Origin: Lonicera japonica
Taxonomy: Eukaryota > Streptophyta > Magnoliopsida > Dipsacales > Caprifoliaceae
NCBI GenBank assembly: GCA_021464415.1
Contig: JAKCWG010000921.1
Location: forward strand, 372,001 to 436,000
Direction of reading: 5' to 3'
DNA: 64,000 nucleotides
The notes below the pieces were generated by a model. The model made no database searches. It was not told where the DNA came from and saw only the letters and a program-made list of their open reading frames with translations. The position numbers and the translations under genes were made by a program. Shown here piece after piece: positions 48,815 to 59,340 of this stretch; the stretch's first letter is position 1, and each line of letters opens with the position of its first letter.

Positions 48815-48951
48815 CAATATATACTTAGTGTAAAAAAAAATATTTTACTTAAGGCATTATGTCCTAGTTGGTAAGGGTTGAGTTTTGCTCACAAGAGGTC
48901 CTCTTAAATCTTTAATTCTAACTTTTGTCCAAGAACATAAAATGGGATTTA
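48815..48951. repeat. 137-bp direct repeat, right copy
   Basis: It matches 39156-39291 and begins exactly where the right inverted end of the TIR element stops. Confidence 0.8.
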
Positions 48952-49034
48952 ACCGTAATATATATATATACACATTTCTCTAAAACACTTGGCAAGCAGA
49001 AAATGCAGTCTCTCAAAACGAAGCTCTCTCGCAT

Positions 49035-49250
49035 TTGGTCCAATCAAACAATTGTTTGGAAACAAAGGTAACCACACTTGATACTTCTGGCCAAGAATTG
49101 AAAGGAAAAATTCAAAATTTGCATACTGAGCTCCTTCATATTGCAAATATTATTAAGGACATTGCTATGGCAAATCAAGTCGTTGTCCAAAAGGAAAAGG
49201 AGAAGAGACATCTTAAAGCCCAATTATCTAATTTGGAAAGACAATAGAAT
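49035..49250 (+). pseudogene. Coiled-coil-like coding fragment, unrecognised
   Basis: This 70-codon open frame includes 'TSGQELKGKIQNLHTELL', 'IIKDIAMANQ' and 'VQKEKEKRHLKAQLSNLERQ'. It has heptad-like hydrophobic spacing and high charge, consistent with a coiled coil. Codon-like quality is better than in neighbouring AT-rich frames, and after the TAG the same frame continues 'NEENKFKDCIA', suggesting a truncated or decayed coding sequence. The family is not recognised. It could be the tail of a transposon-borne gene. It lies just right of the 137-bp direct repeat. Confidence 0.35.
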
Positions 49251-49259
49251 GAAGAAAAC

Positions 49260-50600
49260 AAATTTAAGGACTGTATTGCCTAGATTGATTTAAGGGTTTT
49301 TATCAAAAATGGTTTGAAATTGGATAAGCAAAATTAAAACCCTAGATCTAATTAATTTTTCTGTCGAAACCTGTGTTGTGTTTTCTAGCAAATATGTAAA
49401 TCAAGTTATCACACAAAGCAATCCACAACACAAGGAAGTAACGAGATATCCTTACGTGCGTATGACTAATTCTCAGGACTAACTTAAATTGTTTCACTAT
49501 GATCAAAACGAAATTATAGATTCGATGACTTACAACAATTGTTTCCCCAAAATTTATGCAACAATTTTTTCAATTCCTTGAACGTAGAATCCAACCGCAA
49601 TTGGCTTAGCGTAGTGCTTCTTGCTTTTTTGGCTAATCCGTCGCATCCTTCTATGTACATGATCACAATCCTTCACTCCTATCTGCGATTTCCCTTATCT
49701 CAAATTAACTACTTCGTTCATCTCGTCTCTAATCGCAACCGAAAACACTCCTGCAAGACCGTGAACGTTTGAAACCTTAGTTCTTAAACTTGAAAAACAA
49801 TAGAATGTTTTAGAGGTTAAGAGCCAAAGTAAAACTAAATGAATAGTTTAAATGCCATTTAATATTGTTTACTCAAGATACCCCTGATTCTATCCAATTT
49901 AATATTGTTTGCTCAAGATTATTTAATAAGAGAGATGGTTGAGATTGGGGATTAGGGATGATGGGACTTGGGAGAGAGAGCGAGTAATTTTTCAAACTAA
50001 CATGTAGGAGTAAATAAAAGGGAAAGGAAAAATAAATTGGATGCGTAACAAATTTTACCCCTAAGGTCAATAACAAGTATTTTGGGCAATTGGAATAGTA
50101 GTAACGTCAAATAGTCTAAATTTCTATTACAGATAAATCTTGTTGAGATTAGAGTAATGAAATTAATATATTTCAATAAACTCTTCATCCATATAATTTC
50201 ATTAAAAATAAATAAATAAATCAATATATATATTTTTTAACTAAAGCTGAAATAAATTATAATATTCTTACTGTAGCAATATTGTCAAACCAATATTCTC
50301 TTTGTCAGGGCACATTACTAGTTTTTGAAATTGTATTGTTTATTTATAACGTTGTACATTAATCGATCTAGCAATAAGCATAATTGATTTGATAATATTA
50401 TTACCCTATTCCTATTGTAATAAAATTAATTTATGTACATACATGGACGGACCCGTGATTTGTTTCTGAGATGGGCAGGGTGAAAAAACGTTTGGAACAA
50501 ATCTAGAGGTTTTATTATATATAATATAATTTTTTTAAGAATAAATTAATTCCTCCCCTTTTCTTTCTATGGGAAGAGAATGAGAGAAGAGAAAGTAAAA
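49260..50600. other. Spacer
   Basis: No gene or clear repeat is recognised. Short AT-rich frames only. Confidence 0.4.
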
Positions 50601-51540
50601 GAAGAGAGAGTAAGAACATACATGGTTTTTTATGCTAAGGGTTGGGCTCATGATCCTTCTTTTCTTATATACAACTATTGTTTTTATAATTTGTCTTGGA
50701 CTAGGGCCTTCTGCGTTTAGGTCTAGGTCCGGAGTCAGGTCTAGATCTTCCCCAGTATATATTAGATGAGAGAGATGTGATGAAAGTCCAAGAGAGATAT
50801 TTTCGGTATACATCTCTATCCTATTTCATAAAAAAACTAATATATTTACCCCTTCAAATTGACCAATCGATACATATTGGTCCTTAAACGTGGCCATTAC
50901 TTGAAATGGACTCATATATAAAACCAAATATATTCTATTACAATTGTATTAGAATATTATATTCGATTGGATATAGTTAAATCTATTATTTACCCTATTT
51001 TTTGTTCGGTATTCTAACTTTTGGCATTTTCGGTATTTCGGTTTTTAAAAAATTAAAATGAAGACTAACCCAAAGAAAGTCGGTATTTTCGGGTTCTGTA
51101 TTTACAGTACTTAAATATGGGAAACCAAAACTAATTTTTTAAGATTGATTTTGGTTGATTTTGATTTTTACCGTATCAATTTCACCCCTATGCTCAGCCA
51201 AAATAAAAATGACAAAGAGTCAGTTCTGAGGTGGTTTGGCCAATACCAAGCCCCGAGCTCAGTTATCTAGAAGCCTTTTAGTAGTGTGACAATTCAGGCC
51301 CTTATTGGGCGATCTTGTTTTAAAATGTAAATGCCAAGTTGACTTGAAAACTAATGGCAATTATGTTCACCACTACACCATACCGTAATATGTGAAACAA
51401 TTGTTTTATATTTTCAAATCCTTTAATACAATAATAATTGTTATATAAAATAATTATAGAATTCAAATATTCATGACCATAATGTGTGTGTATATATATT
51501 GAAGTACAATAATACAAGCTGCTTTTTAAGGGTGATTTTT
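50600..51540 (+). repeat. Repeat D, uninterrupted copy
   Basis: This is a direct copy of 52130-53333 joined to 55594-55860. Shared landmarks are 'CTAAGGGTTGGGCT', 'GGTATTTCGGTTTTT', 'TTTCACCCCTATGCTCA', 'TTTGGCCAATACCAA', 'CAATTCAGGCCCTTATTGGG' and 'AATGCCAAGTTGACTTGAAA'. Its left part shares 'GATGAGAGAGATG...GAAAGTCCAAGAGA' with family A. It preserves the empty site (TTGGGCG|ATCTTG, about 51307-51319) for the LTR nest at 53334. Confidence 0.75.
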
Positions 51541-51549
51541 ATTTATATC

Positions 51550-52150
51550 TATAATTTATTGCAATTAATTCATCCTGTTAAATTAATCTGGGTTACCTAT
51601 TAAATTAAGTCATGGGTATGAATAAACTTACAAAAAAATTGTTGATTTAAATTTTATAAATATTATTTTATTAATAATTTAATATTAAAATATTTACTAA
51701 ATTAATAAATATATCCACGTTAATTAAGTAAATAAAAAGGGGTGACGTATTTCCTGACATCTCCTTTCCTTTGCAAACATTTTTTTTTTCAAAAAATAAT
51801 AATATTAATGATGAGCTGTCTACCTTTATTAAGGAAAACGAGAATGTGCTAGGATGACTTACAAAAAAAAATTAATATGTGTTGACTTATTAAATTAATT
51901 CAAGGACATGAATAGACTTACAAAAAAATTGTTGACTTCAATTTTATAATTATAATTTTATTAATAATTTAATATTAAAATATTTACTAAATTAATGAGT
52001 GTATTTACTTTAATTAAGTAAATAAAAAGCACTGACATCTTTCCCGACATCTCCTTTCCTTTGCAAACATTTTTATTTTCAAAAAAATAATAATATTAAT
52101 GATGAGCTGTCCACCTTTAAGGAAAACGAGAATGTGCTAGGATGATAAAT
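51550..52150. repeat. Tandem duplication, about 290 bp unit
   Basis: Units starting near 51550 and 51860 share 'AATTTAATATTAAAATATTT', 'ACATCTCCTTTCCTTTGCAA' (51760 and 52048) and 'AAGGAAAACGAGAATGTGCT'. The end joins repeat D copy 2. Confidence 0.75.
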
Positions 52151-53333
52151 GGGACTAAAGATATGCTAAGGGTTGGGCTGAGGTTGAGGCTAATCACCCT
52201 TCTTTTCTTATATACAGCTATTGTTTTTTATGTTCTTATGTTTTTATTTTTTATTTTGTCCTGGGGTGGCGCCTTCTTGGTTCATGCCTAGGTTCATCCC
52301 TGTGTATATAAGATAAGAGAGATGAGATGAAAGTCCAAAACGAAGCTAATTGAGCAGTTAGATTAATTCCACTCAACTCAATCTTAGCCTTTGGATTTAA
52401 AAGTTTATGGTCTAAAAGGTGGGAATCGGTCAATTTGGTTCGATAATTGTACTTTACTAAAATTAAAACCATAATGTTTGATATTTTCCGCTTTTAGTAA
52501 TGTTGGTTTCAGTTTTTCAAAACACAAAGCCAAAACCATACCTGCAAGGTTTTTCGGTTTTCTCTAGTATTTTTATATTCGGCATTATTCGGTATATTTT
52601 CGGTATTTTCTTGTTTTGATTTTTTGGTATATGTAGTTAATTTACCTTTTAGCATTTTTTTCTCAATGCAAAGAATACGATTATATTATTTCATATCTTT
52701 ACATATGAATTATAGTGACTTCACTAACATAAAAGTGTCAAGATATGCAAAATTTTGAACCAACAAGATACAAGTTTTAAGAATTAGACTATAAGTATAT
52801 TAATAATCTTATAATATCTCGTGTGTATCTTTCGATAAATTTATATATATTTTTATGCATATAACATTCTACGAATAAAAATTAAAATTATACACTTAAT
52901 ATATAAAGCCAAATATATTCTATAACATGGTATTAGAATAATATAGTCGATTTAACCCTTATTTTTGGTTTGGTATTTTATGTATTCTATGTTTTAGTAT
53001 ATTCGGTATTTCAGTTTTTGAAAATTTAAAACCAAAACTAACCCAAAGTAAGTTAGTATTTTCAGTTTTTCGTATTTTCACTATTTAAATAGGTGAAACC
53101 AAAACTAATTTTTTTCGAATCGATTTTGGTTGATTTGTTATTTTTACTGTACGAATTCCACCCCTATGCTCAACCAAAGTAAAGAAGGCAACGGGAACCA
53201 ATTGCACTCCTATGTTCAACCAAAGTAAAGATGGCAACGGGTCGACTATAGGGCCGGTTTGGCCAATACCAAACCTAGGCTCAATTACTGGGGAGTCTTG
53301 TAGTAGTGTCACAATTCAGGCCCTTATTGGGCG

Positions 53334-55588
53334 TGATGTGTGTTGGTCGGAAAACAACCCTAGAGGGGGGAGGTGAGTAGGGTTTTAAAAACTTAATGCG
53401 GAATTAAAACGTTTTTAAAATATTTAAGCAAAGCAACTTAGCTAAGCAATATTATCAAGGAAATAATCAATCCCAAGACAAGCAAATAAGCAATCTCAAA
53501 ATACAAGCAATAATATAGCAATAAAAAGAGAGCTTGAGTTTAGAAAGATTAAACCAATTTGAAGCTCAAGACTTTTTGTCCTCACGGTTTGGTTTCCTAA
53601 ACCATACGTCCACGCTCGGTTAGTTCTCCGAGAATTTTCACTATTCAATCTTCTTCGGGTGAAGATCAAACCTCAATATAAATGTTATTATGCACATAAC
53701 ACTCACAATGTAGCTATACCCACTACACTTCTCACAAGATATGTTCTCTTGCTCTACAAAGAGACAAACTCTCTTTTGAAATAAAGAATGAATTATTTGT
53801 GGTGATACACACCAACACAATAACTCTCAAGTGTATGTGAAGATTACAAATGGAGCTCACACAAGAGTTATCAAGATTAATCAAAACTATATAGCTCAAA
53901 AGATGAAAGATTGATCAAAATGTGTTCTTGAATCTTTGTATATTTGAATATATGAATAATAGAGTATTAGAATTATTCAAGGTATGTTAAAACATGTCTA
54001 GTACCTCATATATATAGTTTTCAAAACCATATGGCCATTGGTGATGATTAAGAAAGTTTTTGGGTCAAAGGTATACATTTTCAAACTTTTCAACAGCTAG
54101 TTTTGACAAACAAAATCAAATTTGTTTTGATAATTTCTCTCAATTTGATCGTTGGATCATGCTCAAATTTTATTCAAAAGTGATAAGAGATGTTGTCTAA
54201 CTACTATAAAAATTTCAAAATGATCAGAGCTCGGGAAGGCCTCCATCATACCGTTAGATCAAAACTATGTGAAAATTGAGCGAATTTTAAATGTAAAATA
54301 AAAATATTTTTGCAATTTAACAATTTAGTTCCAAATACAATTCTAATAATTTGTGAACCTCAATGATATGTTTCTAAGATACCTATTTTTATCAGAGCTT
54401 AAAATATGATAATTTAAAATTAATATGAATTTATTTTGAAACTCGGTCTTTGTAAAATGATGTTTTTCAAATAAATTCAATTTCAAGCTTGTTTGAATTA
54501 ATCTTTAAAAGATGCATGAATACTTTTGAGCTATAAGGATTTGATCAATAAAGTAACTTTACATAAATCTTAAGCACTCACTCAATTATTGAATTAACGA
54601 GTCTTCAAATGCTTTAATTTGTTTCTTCGGATTGATCTTCATTTGAAGCTTTTTCCTTGAAGCTTTTCATGTAGTCTTTTGATCAATTGTGCTTCATGAT
54701 TTGTATTGAGAGATTTGATCTTCCTTGTCTTGTCCAATGATGGAATAGTGAAAGAGTGATTCTTGTCATGTTTTTCCTGAATTTTCCAAGTAAAAGAACT
54801 GTATACTTATATCAAGAAACATGTTAAATTACACATGATTTATTTATTATTATTATCCAAATAAGATTAAGACCTTAGGTCAACAATGTGAACTGCGATC
54901 ATATTATATCCAAGCAAGATAGATCCGCAACCCTTAGCGTATGAAGACGCAAGAAACTTCGAATTACGCGAAGTTAATGGAGGTGGAACCTCGACCCAAT
55001 CCCAAAAACGAAAGAGAACCTTGGTATAGTCGAAGACAAACAATCAATCGATGGGTTAATTGATTGCTAAGTCGAAGAATAACAAGAACCCTAATTCTAA
55101 CTGTTCGATACGTTCTTAGAACGCAAAAGGTGAAACAGTCGAAATTTAATTAATCAAAAGCTGCCAAACATAATAATGTTATCTCCTTTAAATAAGAGAA
55201 AAAGTAATAAACCTAGCCTAAGCCCAATTTTTGAAAATAAACAAAATAAAACGAAAATAATAGTTTCCCATAAACTTTGGGCCCAAACAAAACTAAAACA
55301 TAAATTAAACTTAAAATAAATAAAGCCTAGCCCGACCCATTTATCGAATACAAGTTTTAATCTCTTGGGCTGCTAATTGGACAAGAAATGTCTTCCATTC
55401 TTGGGCCCGAGCTCCCTCAATCCTCCTTCATGCTTCATCTTTGCTCATAATCGCTTGGACCATGGCCATAAGTACTTCCTTGATCTTCTTGGCTCTAGCT
55501 CGGGTGATTAGGCCCACTTGGAACCCGGATGTGATCGGCATAGCTTTCGCTCCATGATCCAGCTCCAGTGCTATCATTGGGCTTATCA
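53334..55588 (-). mobile_element. Outer solo LTR (about 705 bp) split by a second LTR
   Basis: The ends are TGATGTGAACTGCG (the first 7 bases at 53334-53340, continued at 54891) and GGGCTTATCA. It is flanked by a perfect GGGCG duplication (53329-53333, 55589-55593). Repeat D at 51309 shows the empty site. The sequence contains 'CTTGGAACCCGGATGTGATC' and reads as a gypsy-type LTR; orientation is inferred and uncertain. No internal region is present. Confidence 0.7.
53341..54885 (-). mobile_element. Inner copia (SIRE-like) solo LTR, 1545 bp
   Basis: It is bounded by TGTTGGTCGG and GGTCAACA with a perfect 5-bp duplication ATGTG (53336-53340, 54886-54890). Read on the minus strand it starts TGTTGACCTAAGGTC and ends with the CTCTAGGGTTGTTTTCCGAC type sequence known from SIRE/Maximus copia LTRs (recalled knowledge). 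It lies 7 bp inside the outer LTR, so it inserted later. Confidence 0.8.
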
Positions 55589-55873
55589 GGGCGGTCTTGT
55601 ATTAAACCCACACTTTGATACAAGATCAAACCAATTAATATAAAATGTAAATGCCAAGTTGACTTGAAAATTTATGGCAATCCTGTTCGCCACAACACCA
55701 TATGGTAATTTTGAAACAATTGTTTTATATTTTCAAAACCTTTAATATTATTATTTTCTATAATAATAATAATAATTGTTATATGAAATAATTATAGAAT
55801 TCAAATATTCATGACCATAATGTGTGTGTATATATATATATATTGAAGTATAATAATATAAACCAAGGGTAAA

Positions 55874-56640
55874 TTTCAGGTGCGAATTACTATTCACGGA
55901 GCTACCGTGCGAACTGGCCCTTTTGGCCCCCTTTCCGATAGAATTTTTTGATGAAATTTTGTGGGGATGTTCTTCATAGTGTGTAGAACATATCCACCAA
56001 ATTTCATAAAAAAATTCAATCGGGAAGTGGGTTAACTACATGATTGAAAAATATTGGGCCAGAAATAAATATATAAAATCCAATATTTTTCAATCATGTA
56101 GTTAACCCACTTCCCGATTGAATTTTTTGATAACATATGGTGTAGATGTTCTACACACGATGACGAACATCCCCAAAAAATTTCATCAAAAAATTTCATC
56201 GGTAAGCGTGCCAAAAGGGCCAGTTCGCACGGATAATCAAAAACAGTAATTCTTTGTTGAAATTGTTTGATCATCCGTGCGAACTGGCACGTTTGGCATG
56301 CTTCCCGATGGAATTTTTTGATGAAATTTTGTTAGGATGTTCTTCATCGTGTGTATAACATCTCCACCAAATTTCATCAAAACATTCAACCGGGAAGTGG
56401 GTTAACTACATGATTGAAAAATATTGGATTTTATATATTTATTTCTGGCCCAATATTTTTCAATCATGTAGTTAACCCACTTCCCGATTGAATTTTTTGA
56501 TGAAATTTTGTGGAGATGTTCTACACACTATGAAGAACATCCCCACAAAATTTAATCAAAAAATTACATCGGGAAGCGTGCCAAAAGGGCCAGTTCGCAC
56601 GGTAGCTCCGTGAATAGTAATTCGCACCTGATCCGGACCC
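55874..56640. mobile_element. Double fold-back element, 767 bp
   Basis: The whole element is one large inverted repeat about a centre near 56250, with outer ends 'CAGGTGCGAATTACTATTCA'. Each half is again an inverted repeat: arm 'GGGAAGTGGGTTAACTACAT', a 30-bp loop containing 'GGGCCAGAAATAAATATATA', and the inverted arm. The two small loops are reverse complements of each other. Arms contain 'GAATTTTTTGATGAAATTTT'. It is flanked by a 12-bp direct repeat ACCAAGGGTAAA (55862-55873, 56641-56652). Alternatively the element begins at GGGT and the duplication is the 5-bp ACCAA. No transposase is present; class undecided. Confidence 0.85.
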
Positions 56641-56652
56641 ACCAAGGGTAAA

Positions 56653-57300
56653 CCAAACCAAAGCTTTACTTATTCTAATGACAATAAAAGCATCAAAGGA
56701 TAAATAATAAAATAATTTTGATTACGACTTTAAAGTAATAAGAAAATTTTAAACTCAACACAAACGGTTCGGATCGAGTATTAAATCCTAACGGATTGGA
56801 TTTTTTTGCCCTTTCTATTCGAATTTTCATCTTCTCCCTAAAAAAATTCAGAAAAGATGAGAAAAAAATCAACAAGGTGACATCTTTATGGTTTCGGAAG
56901 GAGATGATTAATTATATAATCAAAACTTTAAAAGTAGCATCATAGAAAGAAAAAGAGGCTTTAGATATAGTAAATGAAGTAAGTGTCCAGGGAAATGTAT
57001 GTAAAATCTTCCGTTTGAAGAGAAGATTTATTGGTAGATTTCTTGTCCATGAAAATAGTCTCAAATCCATCAAAATCTATCATTTTGTAAAATCCTTCAA
57101 AGTTTATTGAGTTTTAAACACCATTATATTTTTAAAAACTATTTTTAATCCTAATTGAAAATCACAAGATTTTAAAAGATTTTTTAAAATCTTAATTGAA
57201 TACAATAAGATTTTAAAAATATTTTAAAATCCCAATTGAATACTCAGAGACTTTAAAAACCCAAAAAAATCATGCATAATCTAAATTGAATACACTCACC
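56653..57300. other. AT-rich spacer
   Basis: No gene is recognised. A local repetition of 'GATTTTAAAA...AATTGAATAC' occurs at 57160-57290. Confidence 0.4.
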
Positions 57301-57304
57301 TAAA

Positions 57305-57880
57305 TTGATAAATATCAATCAGTCTATTTTAAGCCCATTGTCTAGCATAATCAAATGTTTTGAACAATCGAAACGTATGTTCAATATATCTTGATGCTGG
57401 AAAAACTAAAAGTATACCATATTGGACCGACTTGTTTTTAATTTTTTAAGGAATTTTTTAATCATATTTTTTGATTTTATTTTGATCTCGACAAAATAAT
57501 TTTTATAATGTACAAAAATATAAAGTATGTTCTTAAATGTTACTCAATATTTTATTTTTTTACATAATTCTACAATCATGACGGATCTTATTTAATTGAT
57601 CTTGATTAGTAGATTATAATATTAATTTTTTTATTTTTTATTTTAAGTTATGGCATTTTCAATATAAACAAAATTATTGGCGTGTGAGACTTTATTGCGT
57701 ATATTATTAGTGTGAGTGTTCTACTTTGATGTGACATTTTGATGTCTGTAAAAAACTTGTCTAAGGGTGTAAAACTAATGCATAGTACATAACATGTGAA
57801 TTTTCAATTATTATATTCTTATATTTTTAGAAAAAAATTTGGTCAAAGATGATTTTTTGTAATATAGATCATAGGATCAT
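57305..57880. repeat. Repeat C, copy 2
   Basis: This is a diverged direct copy of 27140-27760. It is followed directly by family A copy A6. Confidence 0.7.
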
Positions 57881-58620
57881 TGTAAAGTTTTTAAAAGATA
57901 TGGATGTCTTTTCATGATAAATAAAAATTATAATTTTGTTGTTATTTTTAAAGTTATTTGGGTAATTGTGTGCGCCAATCTCACATTCTCACACAAAGCC
58001 TCCTCTTTTTCTCTCTTCTGCTCGACTACAATATCTCACAAATCATAATCTCACATCCATTGATTGACGAACCTCCGTCCAGGCGAAAACCGTACATTCA
58101 TCCAGTGACAGTACACCAGCCCCTCTGTTTTTTTCTTCTTCTTAAGTCTCACCCTCTCAAGATTAGTTTAATACAGCTTTCAAAAGGAAAAAAAAAAATA
58201 GTTCAATACAAATAACGCTTGCTTTTTTCTTGTTAATTTTGTGCACAATTTATTGTCTGATACTCTATATTGGTTGTTATTTGATATTTGATACTATATA
58301 TATATTGCTTGCTGTTGGTTGCTTGATCTTTGATTTAATTCTCTAAAAATTTTAACCCTATTTTTAACAAGTTTCGCACTAATTTTAGTTAGATCTAATT
58401 TAATGAACTTAAATTGATTTTTTGTATTCAATTTTGAAACCATGGTAATGGATAATTTTTTTAAAAAGACGAAGAGAGTTGTTGAACAATCTTATTCTCA
58501 ACCCAAAGTCCAATCCTCTTTAAATAAGGGGTCAAATAATGTACAAGCTAAGTCTTCTACTCAACCCGAAGTCCAATCCTCTAAAAACTTTCGGTGACAA
58601 ACATTGAACAAGACTATTTT
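57880..58620 (+). mobile_element. Family A repeat, copy A6 (best preserved 3' part)
   Basis: It has the 5'UTR-like block ('CAATCTCACATTCTCACACA', 'AATCTCACATCCATTGATTG'), a donor-like site near 58160, an AT-rich intron-like stretch, then an ATG-led open frame at 58448. The same order occurs in A1 and A2 with decayed frames. Confidence 0.55.
58448..58597 (+). pseudogene. 49-codon start of a TTF/hAT-type protein (putative)
   Basis: The ATG frame begins MDNFFKKTKRVVEQ and ends at TGA. It contains two related segments, 'SQPKVQSS' and 'TQPEVQSS'. Plant hAT-derived proteins with a TTF-type zinc finger (ZMYM1-like) typically begin with a short Met-acidic-(K/R)FF(K)-basic motif followed by a Ser/Gln/Pro-rich linker, which this resembles. 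No zinc-finger or transposase domain follows. In A1 (13166) and A2 (17345) the homologous frame is stopped after about five codons, so A6 may represent the ancestral start. The family assignment is inference from a short motif. Confidence 0.35.
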
Positions 58621-58884
58621 CAACAAGGTTAAGAAGTCCTGCAATATTTTCAAAAAATGAAACCTTGTAAAATTGTATTGTAATAAATGTTTCCGTTATA
58701 CTTATAGTGTGTTTGCGTTAAAATATTTGCTTTATTATTAATTTAATTTTTTTCGTCTTGCTTCAACTGTTGCAGAAAAAAATATGCATTATAGTACTAA
58801 CTTTGACCCCCTCTATTAGAATCCTAGTTTCGCCATTGAATATAAATATGGATGAGTATAGAATATACATGTGTAAATAAAAGG

Positions 58885-59133
58885 CAGGGCCGGACCTGAG
58901 AATGCGGAGCCTGATGTAAAATTTATCAATGAGGCCTTCCATCCTCAAATTTTTAGGTCTTTTTTTCTTTTCTAAGCATCCAAATTCAAAGAACATAAAT
59001 AAAATAAAATTCATCACTACTTATTTTTCAATCAATGAACTTCCCCAACTTCAAACTTTAAAAATTATGGGGCCCTCAAAAATTTTGGGCAGGAGGCAAG
59101 AGCCTATTGTGGCTCACCTCAGGTCCGGCTCTA
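58885..59133. mobile_element. hAT MITE, 249 bp
   Basis: The terminal inverted repeats are CAGGGCCGGACCTGAG and, in reverse, TAGAGCCGGACCTGAG. They are flanked by 8-bp sites ATAAAAGG (58877-58884) and ATAAGAGG (59134-59141), matching at 7 of 8. An 8-bp duplication and CAGGGCCGG ends are typical of hAT. There is no transposase. Confidence 0.85.
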
Positions 59134-59157
59134 ATAAGAGGATATCTTAATAGTACT

Positions 59158-59340
59158 AGTTAAAGAGAATATAAACGTATGGTATAAGAAAAATTCACAT
59201 TGGTAACTAGTTTCTTTTTTTTTATCTAATATTATTTTTGAGACTTTCCATGTTGAGCAGATACTTGAGTTTCTCACCGTTAATAAGCAATATAATTTTG
59301 ATAGTTTACAGATATTTCTTTTCTTCAGTGGGCAAAGCAT
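59158..59340 (-). pseudogene. Degenerate LRR / 3'UTR relic of an NBS-LRR paralogue
   Basis: Translated on the minus strand, 59336 to 59238 gives 'LPTEEKKYL*TIKIILLINGEKLKYLLNMESLK'-type sequence. It aligns with the C-terminal LRR of the neighbouring intact gene ([20 protein letters not shown], then [13 protein letters not shown]). It has a premature stop. The adjoining 59158-59215 matches that gene's 3'UTR at 61160-61240, including 'CACATTGGTAA' at the splice-donor position and 'TTAAAGAGAATAT'. The last LRR and stop codon region is deleted. It is non-functional and evidence of a tandem duplication. Confidence 0.75.

Larger units (their letters stand above)
39304..48815. mobile_element. TIR element carrying a nested LTR retrotransposon
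   Basis: Inverted ends of about 140 bp, 39304-39446 and 48680-48815, share 'TAAACTATCTTAATGG', 'TTAGTGTCACTTTGGCCA' and 'CACTTTGGCC...TTAAACTATTA'. Without the nested element (39755-48017 plus one duplication) the interior is about 1.25 kb. It is CT/CAT-rich, with (ATC)n and (TC)n microsatellites and no transposase. It is probably a Mutator-like non-autonomous element. A clean target duplication is not evident. Confidence 0.7.
52130..55870 (+). repeat. Repeat D, copy interrupted by nested LTRs
   Basis: Sequence collinear with 50600-51540 runs to GGGCG at 53333 and resumes at 55594 ('GTCTTG...'). The final part, 55640-55860, matches 51320-51520, including 'TTCATGACCATAATGTGTGT'. Confidence 0.75.

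Noticed and set aside
56032..56274. 80-aa minus-strand frame
   Set aside because: It lies wholly within the fold-back element and reads through its palindromic arms.
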